A DNA stretch of 64,000 nt from Povalibacter uvarum (GCF_014202975.1 NZ_JACHHZ010000003.1:620001-684000); one strand, 5' to 3'. Positions 43,643 through 53,201 are shown, numbered from the stretch's first letter. The notes: generated by a model not told the origin, from the letters alone. Numbers and translations are program-made.

Positions 43643-46411
43643 ATGAGCACGAATATTCTTTCGCTGCGACGGGCGATTCATTGCACGCTGCTGGCGTGCG
43701 TCGGCGTGACCAGTGCGCCGGTCGCATTCGCGCAGGATCCATCGATCCAGGAGATCATCGTTACGGGCTCGCGCATCCGGCGCGTGGACGACGAAACCGC
43801 TTCGCCGGTTCAGGTCGTCGATCGCAAGGACATCGAACGCACCGGCGCGACGAACATTGCGGACGTGATCCGCAACGTCGTTCAGTCGGACAACCAGGGC
43901 TCGATCCCCACCGCGGCGACGGGTGGTTTTGCTGCAGGCTCGGCGGGTATTTCCCTGCGCGGACTCGGTGTGAACTCGACCCTGGTGCTGGTCAACGGCC
44001 GGCGCATGGCGAGCTACGGTCTCGCGGATGACGGCGTCCGCACGTTCGTCGATCTGAACTCCATTCCGTTCGAAGCCGTCGAGCGCATCGAAGTGCTGAA
44101 GGACGGCGGTTCCGCGATCTACGGATCGGATGCGGTGGCCGGCGTCGTCAACATCATCCTGCGCGAGAAGTTCGACGGCGTTTCCATCTCGGGTGAAAGC
44201 GGCGTGACTCAGCGCGGTGACGGCGACACCTACCGTCTCTCGGTGATGGCGGGTACGACCACTGATCGCTTCAGCGGCTACGTCGCGGTCGAAGGCCTGG
44301 AGGAAAAGGCTATCGCACAAGGTGATCGCGGCGGCTATCTCGGCACGCACGATCTGCGTCCCTACGGCTTCTTCGATAGCCGCCAGGGCGCACCCTACGC
44401 GGGCGCCGGCAACTACTCTCCCGGCGTACCGGCATTCAGCGGCAGCACGCCCTATGGCTCGGTGCGCGTTCCGGGCGGGCAGGTGCAGCAGCGCATCAAC
44501 CTGCTGCCGTGCCCGGAAGTATCGAGCGTCACGGGGGTCTGCGTTTTCGACACCATCGACTACATCCAGATTGCGCCGGAAGTCGAACGTCTCAATGTCA
44601 TGGCTCGCGGCAGCTTCAAGTTCAGCGACACACTCGAGGCCTACGCGGAGCTCGGCTACTTCAGTTCGCATGTCACCGCGCTCGGCTCGCCAGGCGGCGT
44701 GAATGACAACGGCGTCTACGATCCCGCCAATCCGGCCAGCCCGATCGTTCACACGACGGTGCTGCCGGCGAATCACCCCGATAACCCGACCGGTGTCGCC
44801 CGCACCCTGAGCCTGCTCACGACGATGGTCGGCGGGCGAAACGGCGAACAGGAAACGGAAGTCTTCCGCGGCATCGCCGGACTGACAGGTGAAATCGGCG
44901 CGGACTGGGAATGGGATGTGGGCGTCGGCTATATCGACAACCGTCTCACGGATACGAACACAGGCTACATCCGTCATCCGGTGCTGCAGGCCGCGCTGAA
45001 CTCCGGCCAGTTCCGTGTCGATGGTGCGCTGAACTCGCAGGAGCTGCTGAACGCGATTTCGCCGACGCTCGTGCGCGAACCGACCAGCACGGTTGCGATG
45101 ATGGATGCACGCATCTCAGGCTCGCTCATCGATCTGCCGGGCGGACGGCTCGGGCTCGCGGTCGGCACTGAATGGCGCAATGAAGAAGTCGACACGCCGC
45201 CCGTTCCCTTCACCAACACCGGCGAGATCGTCGGCCTCGGCTACTCCGCGTACTCGAAAGACCGCGAAGTCTACGCAGGCTATGTGGAAGTCGATGCGCC
45301 TGTCACCTCGATGCTCGGGTTGAATGCAGCGCTGCGCTACGACCACTACGACGACTACGGCTCCTCGATGACACCCAAGGTCGGTGTGACCTTCAAGCCG
45401 TTCTCGCAACTGCTGTTGCGCGGCACGTACCAGGAAGCATTCCGCGCTCCTGGTCCGGCCGAGAGCGGCAACAGCGCATCGTTCGGCTTCACCAACATCG
45501 GCATCCTCACGACCGGCAACCCCGATCTGAAGCCCGAGGAAGCGCAGGCGTACACGTTCGGCGTGGTCTATGAACCGATCCAGGGCACCAGCGTGTCGGT
45601 CGACTACTATCGCATCGATCGCGACAACGAAATCGTCGCTGCCGACCAGGCGGTGGTGGTGGGCGATCTGCCCGTCAACGGCGTGCCGGACTCGCGGATT
45701 CCCGGCCTGATTCCGAACTCTTACCTGTTCTACGATGAGTTCGGCGATCTCGCCACGATCTCCGCTCCGTTCGTCAATGCGAACAAGACCAACACCGATG
45801 GTTTTGACCTCGACGTGCGTCAGCGCTTCGAGCTCGGCGGTGCAGGCACTTTGACCGCGGCATTGGTGTGGACGCACGTGCTGAGCTTCGAGCGGCAGGT
45901 GCCGGGAGGGCAGGCGTTCGAGTACGCCGGCACGCACGGGCCGTACGTGCTCAGCGCCGCAGGTGGCACACCTGCCGATCGCGGACGGCTGCAGCTCACG
46001 TGGGACTACGGAAATCTGTCCGTCACGGGAGCCGTCGGCTACGTGAGCAGCATGGACATGATCGACCACGAAGGCGAAGAGCTGGTCGACGTGGGCGATG
46101 GCACGTACACCACGACGACGGGCGAGGGCTACTACGTCGTCGCGGATCCGGCGGGCAAAGTCTGCGGCGTCTACAACCCGGACGGCTCAGTGCCGAACGG
46201 CTGCAAAGTCGACTCGTTCACGACGGTCGATCTGCGCGGCTCGTATGTCTACGGTGAAGCATGGGAGTTCAGCGCGAGCATCAAGAACCTGCTTGACGAG
46301 AAGCCTCCGTTCGATCCGTATACCTACGGCGGCCTCAACTACAACCCGGTGTTCCACCAGCAGGGTGCGATCGGCCGCGCGTTCAGCGTGGGGCTGAAGT
46401 ACTCGTTCTAA
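43643..46411 (+). CDS. TonB-dependent outer-membrane receptor
   Basis: The ATG at 43643 opens a 922-residue protein with a signal peptide (HCTLLACVGVTSAPVAFAQD). The TonB box region is IQEIIVTGSRIRR. The plug domain has VQVVDRKDIERTGATNIADV and GIYGSDAVAGVVNI-type signatures (SAIYGSDAVAGVVNIILREK). The barrel ends with the aromatic KYSF, as needed for outer-membrane insertion. The length is typical of the IIVTGSRI-type receptors that are abundant in this kind of bacterium and import oligosaccharides, steroids or siderophores. The ligand is not identifiable. A strong hairpin terminator follows. Confidence 0.92.
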   Translation: MSTNILSLRRAIHCTLLACVGVTSAPVAFAQDPSIQEIIVTGSRIRRVDDETASPVQVVDRKDIERTGATNIADVIRNVVQSDNQGSIPTAATGGFAAGSAGISLRGLGVNSTLVLVNGRRMASYGLADDGVRTFVDLNSIPFEAVERIEVLKDGGSAIYGSDAVAGVVNIILREKFDGVSISGESGVTQRGDGDTYRLSVMAGTTTDRFSGYVAVEGLEEKAIAQGDRGGYLGTHDLRPYGFFDSRQGAPYAGAGNYSPGVPAFSGSTPYGSVRVPGGQVQQRINLLPCPEVSSVTGVCVFDTIDYIQIAPEVERLNVMARGSFKFSDTLEAYAELGYFSSHVTALGSPGGVNDNGVYDPANPASPIVHTTVLPANHPDNPTGVARTLSLLTTMVGGRNGEQETEVFRGIAGLTGEIGADWEWDVGVGYIDNRLTDTNTGYIRHPVLQAALNSGQFRVDGALNSQELLNAISPTLVREPTSTVAMMDARISGSLIDLPGGRLGLAVGTEWRNEEVDTPPVPFTNTGEIVGLGYSAYSKDREVYAGYVEVDAPVTSMLGLNAALRYDHYDDYGSSMTPKVGVTFKPFSQLLLRGTYQEAFRAPGPAESGNSASFGFTNIGILTTGNPDLKPEEAQAYTFGVVYEPIQGTSVSVDYYRIDRDNEIVAADQAVVVGDLPVNGVPDSRIPGLIPNSYLFYDEFGDLATISAPFVNANKTNTDGFDLDVRQRFELGGAGTLTAALVWTHVLSFERQVPGGQAFEYAGTHGPYVLSAAGGTPADRGRLQLTWDYGNLSVTGAVGYVSSMDMIDHEGEELVDVGDGTYTTTTGEGYYVVADPAGKVCGVYNPDGSVPNGCKVDSFTTVDLRGSYVYGEAWEFSASIKNLLDEKPPFDPYTYGGLNYNPVFHQQGAIGRAFSVGLKYSF

Positions 46412-46506
46412 GAAGCGGATGGCGGATAGCGGATGGTGAATAGTCAGAATCGATGTGGGCAATGCGCAGGGATCTGATGGCTCACACCGCTGCTCCGTGA
46501 AAAGCA

Positions 46507-46555
46507 GATGCGCCGTCGCGGTATCGCCGCGGCGGCGCATCTCTTTCTTGTCTTG
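46507..46555 (+). terminator. Intrinsic terminator after the first TonB receptor
   Basis: The arms AGATGCGCCG and CGGCGCATCT (46507-46516 and 46534-46543) enclose a 17-base loop and are followed by a T-rich run, CTTTCTTGTCTT. This is the best intrinsic terminator in the window, about 95 bases after the receptor stop. Confidence 0.75.
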
Positions 46556-46671
46556 CGGCATTGCGATCGTAACGGCAGGTAATCCGCTCACCGACAGGAA
46601 AGTGAGAACTGGTTCAAATTTGCGGTCGTCGGTGCGACGTAATCTGCGCCCCTGCCGAGCGGGAAGGGCGC

Positions 46672-48183
46672 ATGGACATTTCGGACTATTCCACTCTGAT
46701 TGGCCGGTTGGAGCATGAGGCGGATCGCCGGCCTCCGTTGTATAGGCTCAAAGCCCGCTTCGTGGCGGCACTCGGCTATGCACCTGTCGCCGTGGCTGGT
46801 CTCGGCGTGCTCGCCGCGCTCGGTCTGCTGATCGTTCCTCTTGCTTCGGGCGGTCATCCTGCGATCACCAGCGGCGTGGTTTTCCTGGTCTCGGTGCTCG
46901 TGCTCCTGGCTTTCGTTCGTGCATTGTGGGTATCGATCGAATTGCCCTCCGGACGCTACCTGGACCGCGAAGAAGTCCCCGCGCTGTTCGCGGCCATCGA
47001 TGAGATCACTCAGAAGTCGGCGGGCCGGAATTCGTTGCCGGCGGTCATCGACTCGGTAACGCTGAATCGCGAATTCACCGTCGCTCTCTGGCAGGTGCCG
47101 ACTCGCGGCGTGTTCGGCGCTTGTCGAAATCATCTCGAAATAGGCGTGCCGATGCTGGCGGCGCTCAGCACGGCAGAGCTCAAGACCGTTCTCGCGCACG
47201 AAATCGGTCATCTCGGCGGCGCGCACGATACGTTCAGCGCATGGATCTACCGACAGCGCTCGGTGTGGATGGAAGTGGAGCGGAAGTTCTCCGCTGCCGA
47301 GGGTGTCGTGGAACGCGTCCTCGCGAAGTTCTACAGCTGGTACGTCCCTTACTTCGCTGCCTATACCTTTGTGCTCGCTCGTGAGCACGAGTATGCGGCC
47401 GACCGTGCTGCTGCCCGTGCGACGAATTCCCGCGTGCTGGGTCGAGCCCTGATCAAGGCCGATCTCATGGGGCGATTCCTCGCGGAGGTTTTCTGGAAGC
47501 GGCTGTTCGAACAGGTCGAGCGGTTGCCTGAACCGCCGTATTTGCCGTACTCGGTTCTGCCGCGCGTTTTCTCGATGGCGCAGAAGGAATGGTCGCGGCG
47601 CGATTGGCTCGATCAGAGCCTGCGCACTTATCCGACCCACGAGGAGACGCATCCCGGGCTCGGCGAACGTCTCACCGCGCTCGAGGTGACGCCGGAATTG
47701 CCGACGCAGGTTCCCGACAAGTCCGCGCTCGCACTGCTGGGCGACAACGCGACCATGCTGCTCAAATGGTGCGACGACGAATGGGGCAACGAATACCTGT
47801 CCGCCTGGCGCAAGCGCCACGACGCACTCCGTGAAGTGCGATGGAAGATCGCTCAGTACGCCGGCACGCCCGAAGAGCAGCTCAAAGCGGAAGATCTCTG
47901 GGAGAAGTCGGCGCTGCTGCTCGACGTCGGGCAGGAACTGGATGCCATCCAGACGCTGCACCTGCTCGTCGGTCGCAATGACGAGAAGTTCGCCAAGGCG
48001 CACCTGCTGCTCGGGCGCCTGCTGCTCGAAGGCGGCAACGAGCACGGGCTCGAGAATCTCGCTGAAGCAGCTCATCAGGATCCGGAGCTCGTCGCCGAGG
48101 CGGGCGAGCTGGGTTACGGTTACCTGATCCAGCGCGGTCGCAAGGGAGAAGCGCAACGCTTCTGGGATCGCATCCGCGCCTGA
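46672..48183 (+). CDS. M48-family integral membrane zinc peptidase
   Basis: A 503-residue protein with two N-terminal membrane segments (APVAVAGLGVLAALGLLIVP and GVVFLVSVLVLLAFVRALW). The zinc motif is HEIGH (176-180) in LKTVLAHEIGHLGG, and the later EHEYAADRAAARATNSRVLG supplies the third ligand Glu. This is the HtpX/M48 pattern. The C-terminal 150 residues form a soluble helical domain of TPR-like character (LRLLVGRNDEKFAKAHLLLG type). It likely degrades membrane or membrane-adjacent proteins. It sits between two TonB receptor genes but has its own upstream region and a hairpin after it. Confidence 0.9.
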   Translation: MDISDYSTLIGRLEHEADRRPPLYRLKARFVAALGYAPVAVAGLGVLAALGLLIVPLASGGHPAITSGVVFLVSVLVLLAFVRALWVSIELPSGRYLDREEVPALFAAIDEITQKSAGRNSLPAVIDSVTLNREFTVALWQVPTRGVFGACRNHLEIGVPMLAALSTAELKTVLAHEIGHLGGAHDTFSAWIYRQRSVWMEVERKFSAAEGVVERVLAKFYSWYVPYFAAYTFVLAREHEYAADRAAARATNSRVLGRALIKADLMGRFLAEVFWKRLFEQVERLPEPPYLPYSVLPRVFSMAQKEWSRRDWLDQSLRTYPTHEETHPGLGERLTALEVTPELPTQVPDKSALALLGDNATMLLKWCDDEWGNEYLSAWRKRHDALREVRWKIAQYAGTPEEQLKAEDLWEKSALLLDVGQELDAIQTLHLLVGRNDEKFAKAHLLLGRLLLEGGNEHGLENLAEAAHQDPELVAEAGELGYGYLIQRGRKGEAQRFWDRIRA

Positions 48184-48191
48184 TTTCCTCT

Positions 48192-48211
48192 GCCGGCGGA
48201 TCCTCGCCGGC
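48192..48211 (+). terminator. Short hairpin after the M48 peptidase
   Basis: GCCGGCG and CGCCGGC pair perfectly (7 bp) around GATCCT, eight bases after the stop. No T-run follows. Possible terminator. Confidence 0.4.
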
Positions 48212-48541
48212 TCACTCCCCAGCTTCGTTGGGCTCAATCCCGCAGCGCGGTACGGTTCCGTGCGCTGGTTCACTAATGGTGCTGGCGTCAGTAAGACGCT
48301 GCGTCAAGCACGCCGCAGCTCTCGACCGTTTCAGCGGCGAGTTGGCTGGCTGCATTTTAATCTTTAAGTATCAAATAAATAGCTTGTGAGCACTCCCGGA
48401 GATGGATTGCGATCTTCGGCATCGAGATTCTCTTACTGGTTGCAACGTCAGAAAGCTGGTTGCATGATCAACCGGTGCGCTGCTTTCAGGTGAAGCATCG
48501 CCAGAGACTCGAAGAACTATCCAAATGGGGGGCAATCGACC
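48212..48541 (+). promoter_or_regulatory. Control region of the second TonB receptor: AT-rich patch and repeated CTGGTTGCA
   Basis: Bases 48353-48386 are strongly AT-rich (TTTTAATCTTTAAGTATCAA), unlike the rest of the window, and are a plausible promoter core. Downstream, CTGGTTGCA is present twice, at 48436-48444 and 48456-48464, exactly 20 bases apart. The second copy is part of the inverted repeat GGTTG-N6-CAACC (48458-48473). This arrangement suits a regulator that binds two sites on one DNA face. The receptor begins at 48542. Confidence 0.5.
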
Positions 48542-51499
48542 ATGTTGAAGTGCAGAAACGGTCGCGGTCAGATCGCGGCGGCTGTGGCCTTGGCGTTGTG
48601 CGGAGAGATCGCAACCGCGCAGGACGCGACGCCCGAGACGAGCGAGATCGAGATGATCATCGTTACGGGCTCGTTCATCCGTGGCGCGGCGGAGGATGCG
48701 GCTCTGCCGATCGACGTGCTCACGGCGGAAGATCTGGCGAAGCAGGGCTCGCCGAGCATGGTCGAGATCGCGAAAGCATTGCCGGCGTCCCAGGGCGTGT
48801 TCGGCGATTCGAACCAGTTCGGCGCCGGCCAGTCGACCGGGTCAGCCAACGTGAACCTGCGCGGTCTCGGAACGCTGCGCACGCTGGTCATGCTCAACGG
48901 CAGGCGCCTGGCGCCCAACCCCGCGATCGGTGCCGGCGTCGACATCAACCTGTTGCCGACCGCGGCGATCGGTCGCATTGAAGTTCTGAAAGACGGTGCC
49001 GCGGCCACTTACGGTTCGGATGCAATCGCAGGCGTCGTGAACTTCATCACGCGCGACAACTTCGAAGGCCTGCAGGTCGACGGCAGCTACAGCCACATCG
49101 ACGGATCCGATGGCGACTACGGCGCCAACATCGCTTACGGCTGGAAGGGCGAGACCAACTCGTTGCTCCTCACTGCCGGCTATCGCGCACGTTCGGAGTT
49201 GCCGGCTCGCGAACGGGATTGGGCGCTGCGAACGCTCGCCGAAAATCCCCAGGGCGGATGGAGCGGCTCCGGCAGCCCCGGTGTCTATCTCGCCGGCGCT
49301 GGATTCGCCACGCGCATCGTCGACCCGCAGTGCGAGAACCTCGGCGGAACGTTCACGGGAACGGGCTCCGATGGCCGCACGGGATCTCCGGTCGGCGCCG
49401 CGCAGGCGACGGGTTGTTCGTTCCAGTACCTGGCATTCGACAACCTCGTCGAAGACGAAGAGCACTACCAGGTCTATGGCCAGTTCGATCAGGATATCGG
49501 CGAGAGCACGTCGCTGCATTTCGAAGCTCTGTACGGAGCCCACAACGTCGAGCGCGAGAATTCATCGCCGTCGTATGCGCCGAATCAGGGTGCCTCGGGT
49601 GGTGCGCCGAATTACTTCATCCCGATCGCGAACCCAGGCTTGGCAGCCCTCTTGCCGCAGCTGACACCGACGCAGCAGGCGATCGTCACGGGAACCGGAG
49701 GCATGCTCGCGAATGCACTGCTGTGGCGCCCGCTGGGCGTCGGCGGCAATCCACTGACCGGCGAAGGCAAGGAAGACCAGCGCAATTTCGATGGCTATCG
49801 GTTCTCGCTCGGCTTGAACGGAACCATCGGTGAGACGCTGACGTGGGATACGGCGGCGACATACAGCGTTACTCGCGCTGACGTGGCGACGCCGGACATG
49901 CTCGTGGCCCGCCTCGGTCGCGCGCTTTCAGGACTCGGCGGACCGAATTGCACCGGAACCACCGCGGGACAGAACGGCTGTCTCTGGTTCAATCCGTTCT
50001 CCACCGGCGTTGCCGAGAACATCGTCACCGGCCAGCAGAATCCCGCGGGCGCTTCGGTCCCCAACAATCTGGAAGTGATCGACTGGCTGTTCGAGGACTA
50101 CGCATACGAACTCGAACAGAGTGTGCTGGCTGTCGATGCCGTACTCGCGGGCGAGATGGGCATCGCGCTTCCGGGCGGCAACATCGGTTGGGCATTCGGT
50201 GCGCAGTATCGCGAAAACGGCTATGTGCGCGACGCGAACGATCTTTCGGATCCTGCAACCACGCCATGCCCGCAAACTGTCGTGAATCCGGCCGCGACGT
50301 GCACCGTGCAGTCGGGCGCATTCTCGTTCTTCGGTCCGCTGGCGGCGTACGACCTGACTCAGGAAGTGAAGGCGGCATATGCCGAGTTCAACCTTCCGCT
50401 GTTCGATTCGCTCAATGCACAACTCGCCGTGCGCTACGAGGACTACGGCGACGGTATCGGTGACACGACGAATCCGAAGCTGGCTCTGCGCTGGCAGCCG
50501 TTCGACGCACTCGTGATGCGCGGCTCGGTCAGTACGACGTTCCGCGCTCCTTCTGCGACTGCGACGGTGCCGGGCTTCCTGCAGACCACATCGGGCTTCA
50601 CCGCACAGGCGGTCACGTACAAGCCATACGACAACTTCGGTAATCCGGATCTCGAAGCCGAGACCGCGCTTGCGTTCAATGTGGGCATGATCGTGAAAGC
50701 CGCGGGCTTCACCGGATCGGTGGACTACTGGAGCTTCGACATCGAAGACGAGATCGTCGCGGAGCCAGGTACGGCGATGGTGCGTGCGTTCTACGATCCG
50801 AACTTCGATCCTTCGACGTATGCGACGCGCTGTATCGATCCGAACTACGCCGCGCTGCGTTCCCGATTCACCTTCCAGGGCACGGGATGCGGCAGCGCCG
50901 CGACGCCGAATCAGCCCGCGATCGCCAACCTGGTGAGAACGGCCATCCAGACCAACAACAGCGAGACGAACACGAAGGTCTCCGGTCTCGACGTTGCGCT
51001 GTCGTACCTGTTCAACGGCGTCGGACCTGGTGACCTGCTGATTGGTGTGGATGGCACATACAACCTGGAGTACGACCAGGGAGCGACAGTGGTCGAAGGC
51101 ATCGAAGTGCTCGCTGCGGGTGACTATGTCGGCACGCGCGGCGCCGCGGGTTCATTGCCGACGTGGAAGGCATCGGGCTACATCGACTACGGCTTCGGCG
51201 CACACAACCTGCGATGGACTGCCCGGTATCTGAGCGAGATGGATGACACCCGCACGGGTGAGTCGCTCACCACGTTCGCCGGCATCCGTGAGGGCGATCC
51301 GGGAAGCGTCGTGGAATCGACCCTGATTCACGACTTCACCTACCGGGCCGAACTGCCGTGGCAGAGCACGCTCAATTTCTCGGTGCTCAACGTGTTCGAC
51401 GAAGACCCGTCGTTCGCGCGACTCGATCTGAGCTACGACCCGTTCACGGGCAGCCCCGTCGGTCGTGTCTTCAAGGTCGGCGTGAGCAAGGTGTTCTGA
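48542..51499 (+). CDS. TonB-dependent outer-membrane receptor
   Basis: The start ATG at 48542 follows a G-rich ribosome-binding stretch. The 985-residue protein has a signal peptide (GQIAAAVALALCGEIATAQD), the TonB box EIEMIIVTGSFIRG, the plug signature LPTAAIGRIEVLKDGAAATY and GSDAIAGVVNFITR, and a barrel that ends SKVF. It resembles receptors that take up large or lipophilic organic substrates. Paired cysteines in the barrel loops (for example GCSFQYLAF, CTGTTAGQNGC) suggest disulphide-stabilised outer loops. The ligand is unknown. Confidence 0.92.
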   Translation: MLKCRNGRGQIAAAVALALCGEIATAQDATPETSEIEMIIVTGSFIRGAAEDAALPIDVLTAEDLAKQGSPSMVEIAKALPASQGVFGDSNQFGAGQSTGSANVNLRGLGTLRTLVMLNGRRLAPNPAIGAGVDINLLPTAAIGRIEVLKDGAAATYGSDAIAGVVNFITRDNFEGLQVDGSYSHIDGSDGDYGANIAYGWKGETNSLLLTAGYRARSELPARERDWALRTLAENPQGGWSGSGSPGVYLAGAGFATRIVDPQCENLGGTFTGTGSDGRTGSPVGAAQATGCSFQYLAFDNLVEDEEHYQVYGQFDQDIGESTSLHFEALYGAHNVERENSSPSYAPNQGASGGAPNYFIPIANPGLAALLPQLTPTQQAIVTGTGGMLANALLWRPLGVGGNPLTGEGKEDQRNFDGYRFSLGLNGTIGETLTWDTAATYSVTRADVATPDMLVARLGRALSGLGGPNCTGTTAGQNGCLWFNPFSTGVAENIVTGQQNPAGASVPNNLEVIDWLFEDYAYELEQSVLAVDAVLAGEMGIALPGGNIGWAFGAQYRENGYVRDANDLSDPATTPCPQTVVNPAATCTVQSGAFSFFGPLAAYDLTQEVKAAYAEFNLPLFDSLNAQLAVRYEDYGDGIGDTTNPKLALRWQPFDALVMRGSVSTTFRAPSATATVPGFLQTTSGFTAQAVTYKPYDNFGNPDLEAETALAFNVGMIVKAAGFTGSVDYWSFDIEDEIVAEPGTAMVRAFYDPNFDPSTYATRCIDPNYAALRSRFTFQGTGCGSAATPNQPAIANLVRTAIQTNNSETNTKVSGLDVALSYLFNGVGPGDLLIGVDGTYNLEYDQGATVVEGIEVLAAGDYVGTRGAAGSLPTWKASGYIDYGFGAHNLRWTARYLSEMDDTRTGESLTTFAGIREGDPGSVVESTLIHDFTYRAELPWQSTLNFSVLNVFDEDPSFARLDLSYDPFTGSPVGRVFKVGVSKVF

Positions 51500-51507
51500 G
51501 GATCGTG

Positions 51508-51549
51508 CGAGGAGTCGTCCCATGGCGCTCATGCCAGGGCGGCTCCTCG
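51508..51549 (+). terminator. Hairpin after the second TonB receptor
   Basis: CGAGGAG (51508-51514) pairs with CTCCTCG (51543-51549), with an internal short palindrome in the loop. It lies just after the receptor stop and may end its transcript. No T-run. Confidence 0.4.
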
Positions 51550-51646
51550 CCCCGAATGCGGGCGCCGGGCGAGAGGCTGACGACCCCCAAGACTCGACTC
51601 AGTCGCACTTGCCCGGCGCTTCGCACTGCGCTGAACCAGGCCGCGT

Positions 51647-51661
51647 CAGGTTGACAACCTG
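51647..51661. promoter_or_regulatory. 15-bp palindrome, candidate TetR operator
   Basis: CAGGTT-GAC-AACCTG is a perfect palindrome centred 61 bases before the TetR-type gene. It contains TTGACA, a perfect -35 hexamer at 51651-51656. A -10-like site 17 bases downstream is weak. Autoregulation by the TetR-type protein is likely but inferred. Confidence 0.45.
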
Positions 51662-51715
51662 TCGCCGGCCCCGTTAGCGTCCGGCGCAGTTTCGCTGGTC
51701 AGATCTTCGCCCCAC

Positions 51716-52573
51716 ATGACTCTAAGAACGTCGACAGCCCTGAGCCGCAAGGAGCTCTATCGACGCGTCTGGAGCGAGCCGCTCGGGGTCGTCGCGAAAG
51801 ATGTCGGATTGAGCGGCAGCGCGCTCGCGAAGATCTGCAATCGCTTGCTGGTGCCGTATCCGACTCGCGGTTACTGGGTGAAAGTCGCCGCGGGACAAAA
51901 GCCCCCGCGCGAGCCGCTGCCGGCGGCTCCCGAAAAAGCATCCAACGACGTCGTATTTTCCGCGAAGCGAGTGTCCTCGCGGCGTTCACGAACGCGTCTG
52001 GATCCTTCGGCGCGCCGCGAGCAGTTGCTGAAGGTCGCTGAAGAACTCATTACGCAGCAGGGCCTGCATGCTGCGACGATGAAGCGCATCGCCGCGATCG
52101 CCGGGATCAGCGAGACGCAGTCGTACAACTACTTCCGCAGTCGGGAAGAACTTTTCGGTGAGCTCGCCCGACGCGAGTTCGCACGCATCCGCGACGCGCG
52201 GCAGGCGGAAGTCGTCCGGTCGGACGACCACTACGAATTGATCACACGAACTACGCGAGCGTATCTGAGGCACATCGGACAGCGCGGTCGTCTGCTGCAG
52301 ATATTGCTGAGCAGCCCAGGTGTGCGTGCATTGTTGCGAGCGGAGAACCGGCAGAAGCAGCACACCGAAGTGCGTTCGCACGCGCAGAACCTGGTGGGCT
52401 TGTATGGGATTTCGAAGTCGCTGGCGCTCGGCACGACTGTGGTGCTGACGACCCTGTGCCTGCGGGCCGGTAAAGTGATCGCGGACGGGAAGATTTCGGA
52501 GGAGGCGGCCGAGCGGCTTTGTCTAACGCTCGTTCTGCAAGGTTCTCGCGATCTCGTCAGTCGGGGATCCTGA
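51716..52573 (+). CDS. TetR-family regulator with an extra N-terminal DNA-binding-like domain
   Basis: The 285-residue protein has two parts. Residues about 9-70 (LSRKELYRRVWSEPLGVVAK, SGSALAKICNRLLVPYPTRG, YWVKVAAGQKPPREPLP) form a helix-turn-helix-like domain that I have seen at the N-terminus of unrelated uncharacterised proteins. Residues about 95-150 form a normal TetR helix-turn-helix: LKVAEELITQQGLHAATMKR and IAGISETQSYNYFRSREELF. The C-terminal ligand domain is helical, without an identified ligand. The fusion is unusual for TetR proteins. The end overlaps the convergent second TetR gene by 17 bases. A palindrome lies upstream. Confidence 0.75.
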   Translation: MTLRTSTALSRKELYRRVWSEPLGVVAKDVGLSGSALAKICNRLLVPYPTRGYWVKVAAGQKPPREPLPAAPEKASNDVVFSAKRVSSRRSRTRLDPSARREQLLKVAEELITQQGLHAATMKRIAAIAGISETQSYNYFRSREELFGELARREFARIRDARQAEVVRSDDHYELITRTTRAYLRHIGQRGRLLQILLSSPGVRALLRAENRQKQHTEVRSHAQNLVGLYGISKSLALGTTVVLTTLCLRAGKVIADGKISEEAAERLCLTLVLQGSRDLVSRGS

Positions 52574-53201
52574 CCCCGTCGGGCGCGCGCAGCGCCTTCA
52601 GACTGCTGGTGATCAATCCGTGACAGATCTGGCGCGCTGTCGTCGGGTCCAGTTCGCCGTGGAAAACCAGGCGACCTGATTCCTCGGGGATGGCCGACAT
52701 CATTTCCACGGCCGCATAAATTTCGGCTTCGTTCAGTGGCAATGATTCGCTGGCCAGTTTGAGCAGCCGCCGCATCACCTCGTCGCGCATCTCGAGCAGA
52801 CGCGGCTCGATGCGTTCCTTCATGTAGAGATCGGTCATGAGGATGTGCAGCAGCGGTCCGCTGCGCGCCACATGCTCGTGGTACATCATCGCGCACAGCA
52901 CTGCCGCCTGGTCGAGTTCATTCACCCTCGAAGCGGTGTCGAAGCCGGCGAGTGCGAGACTCTGGATTTCACGATCGAGCAGTGCATTGAACAGCGCGTA
53001 TTGCGTTGGGAAGTACGCGTAGATGAGCGCCTTGCTTGCACCCGCCGCGCGAGCCAGTTGTTCGATGGGCAAGGGCAGATAGCCCTGCTCCACCACCATC
53101 CGCGCAGCCGCTTCCAGCATCTGAGCCCGGCGCAATTCGGGCGCGAGGCGCTTTCCCTTCTGCGTTTTCGGTTCCTGCTTGAGGGTCTGGGTGCGGGGCA
53201 T
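52557..53201 (-). CDS. TetR/AcrR-family transcriptional regulator
   Basis: A 214-residue protein. After a basic N-terminus (QEPKTQKGKRLAPELRRAQM) comes the TetR helix-turn-helix, MLEAAARMVVEQGYLPLPIE, QLARAAGASKALIYAYFPTQ and YALFNALLDRE. The C-terminal effector domain is helical and ends ICHGLITSSLKALR. It is divergent from the HiPIP gene. A 15-bp palindrome lies at 53280-53294 between them, over the probable -35 region of the HiPIP promoter, so repression of the HiPIP and of itself is plausible. Its tail overlaps the convergent TetR fusion gene. Confidence 0.9.
   Translation of the reverse strand: MPRTQTLKQEPKTQKGKRLAPELRRAQMLEAAARMVVEQGYLPLPIEQLARAAGASKALIYAYFPTQYALFNALLDREIQSLALAGFDTASRVNELDQAAVLCAMMYHEHVARSGPLLHILMTDLYMKERIEPRLLEMRDEVMRRLLKLASESLPLNEAEIYAAVEMMSAIPEESGRLVFHGELDPTTARQICHGLITSSLKALRAPDGVRIPD

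Noticed and set aside
46588-48273. A 561-codon minus-strand frame opposite the M48 peptidase
   Set aside because: The plus-strand M48 gene has membrane segments, HEIGH and a full domain. The opposite frame has no motif or start signal.
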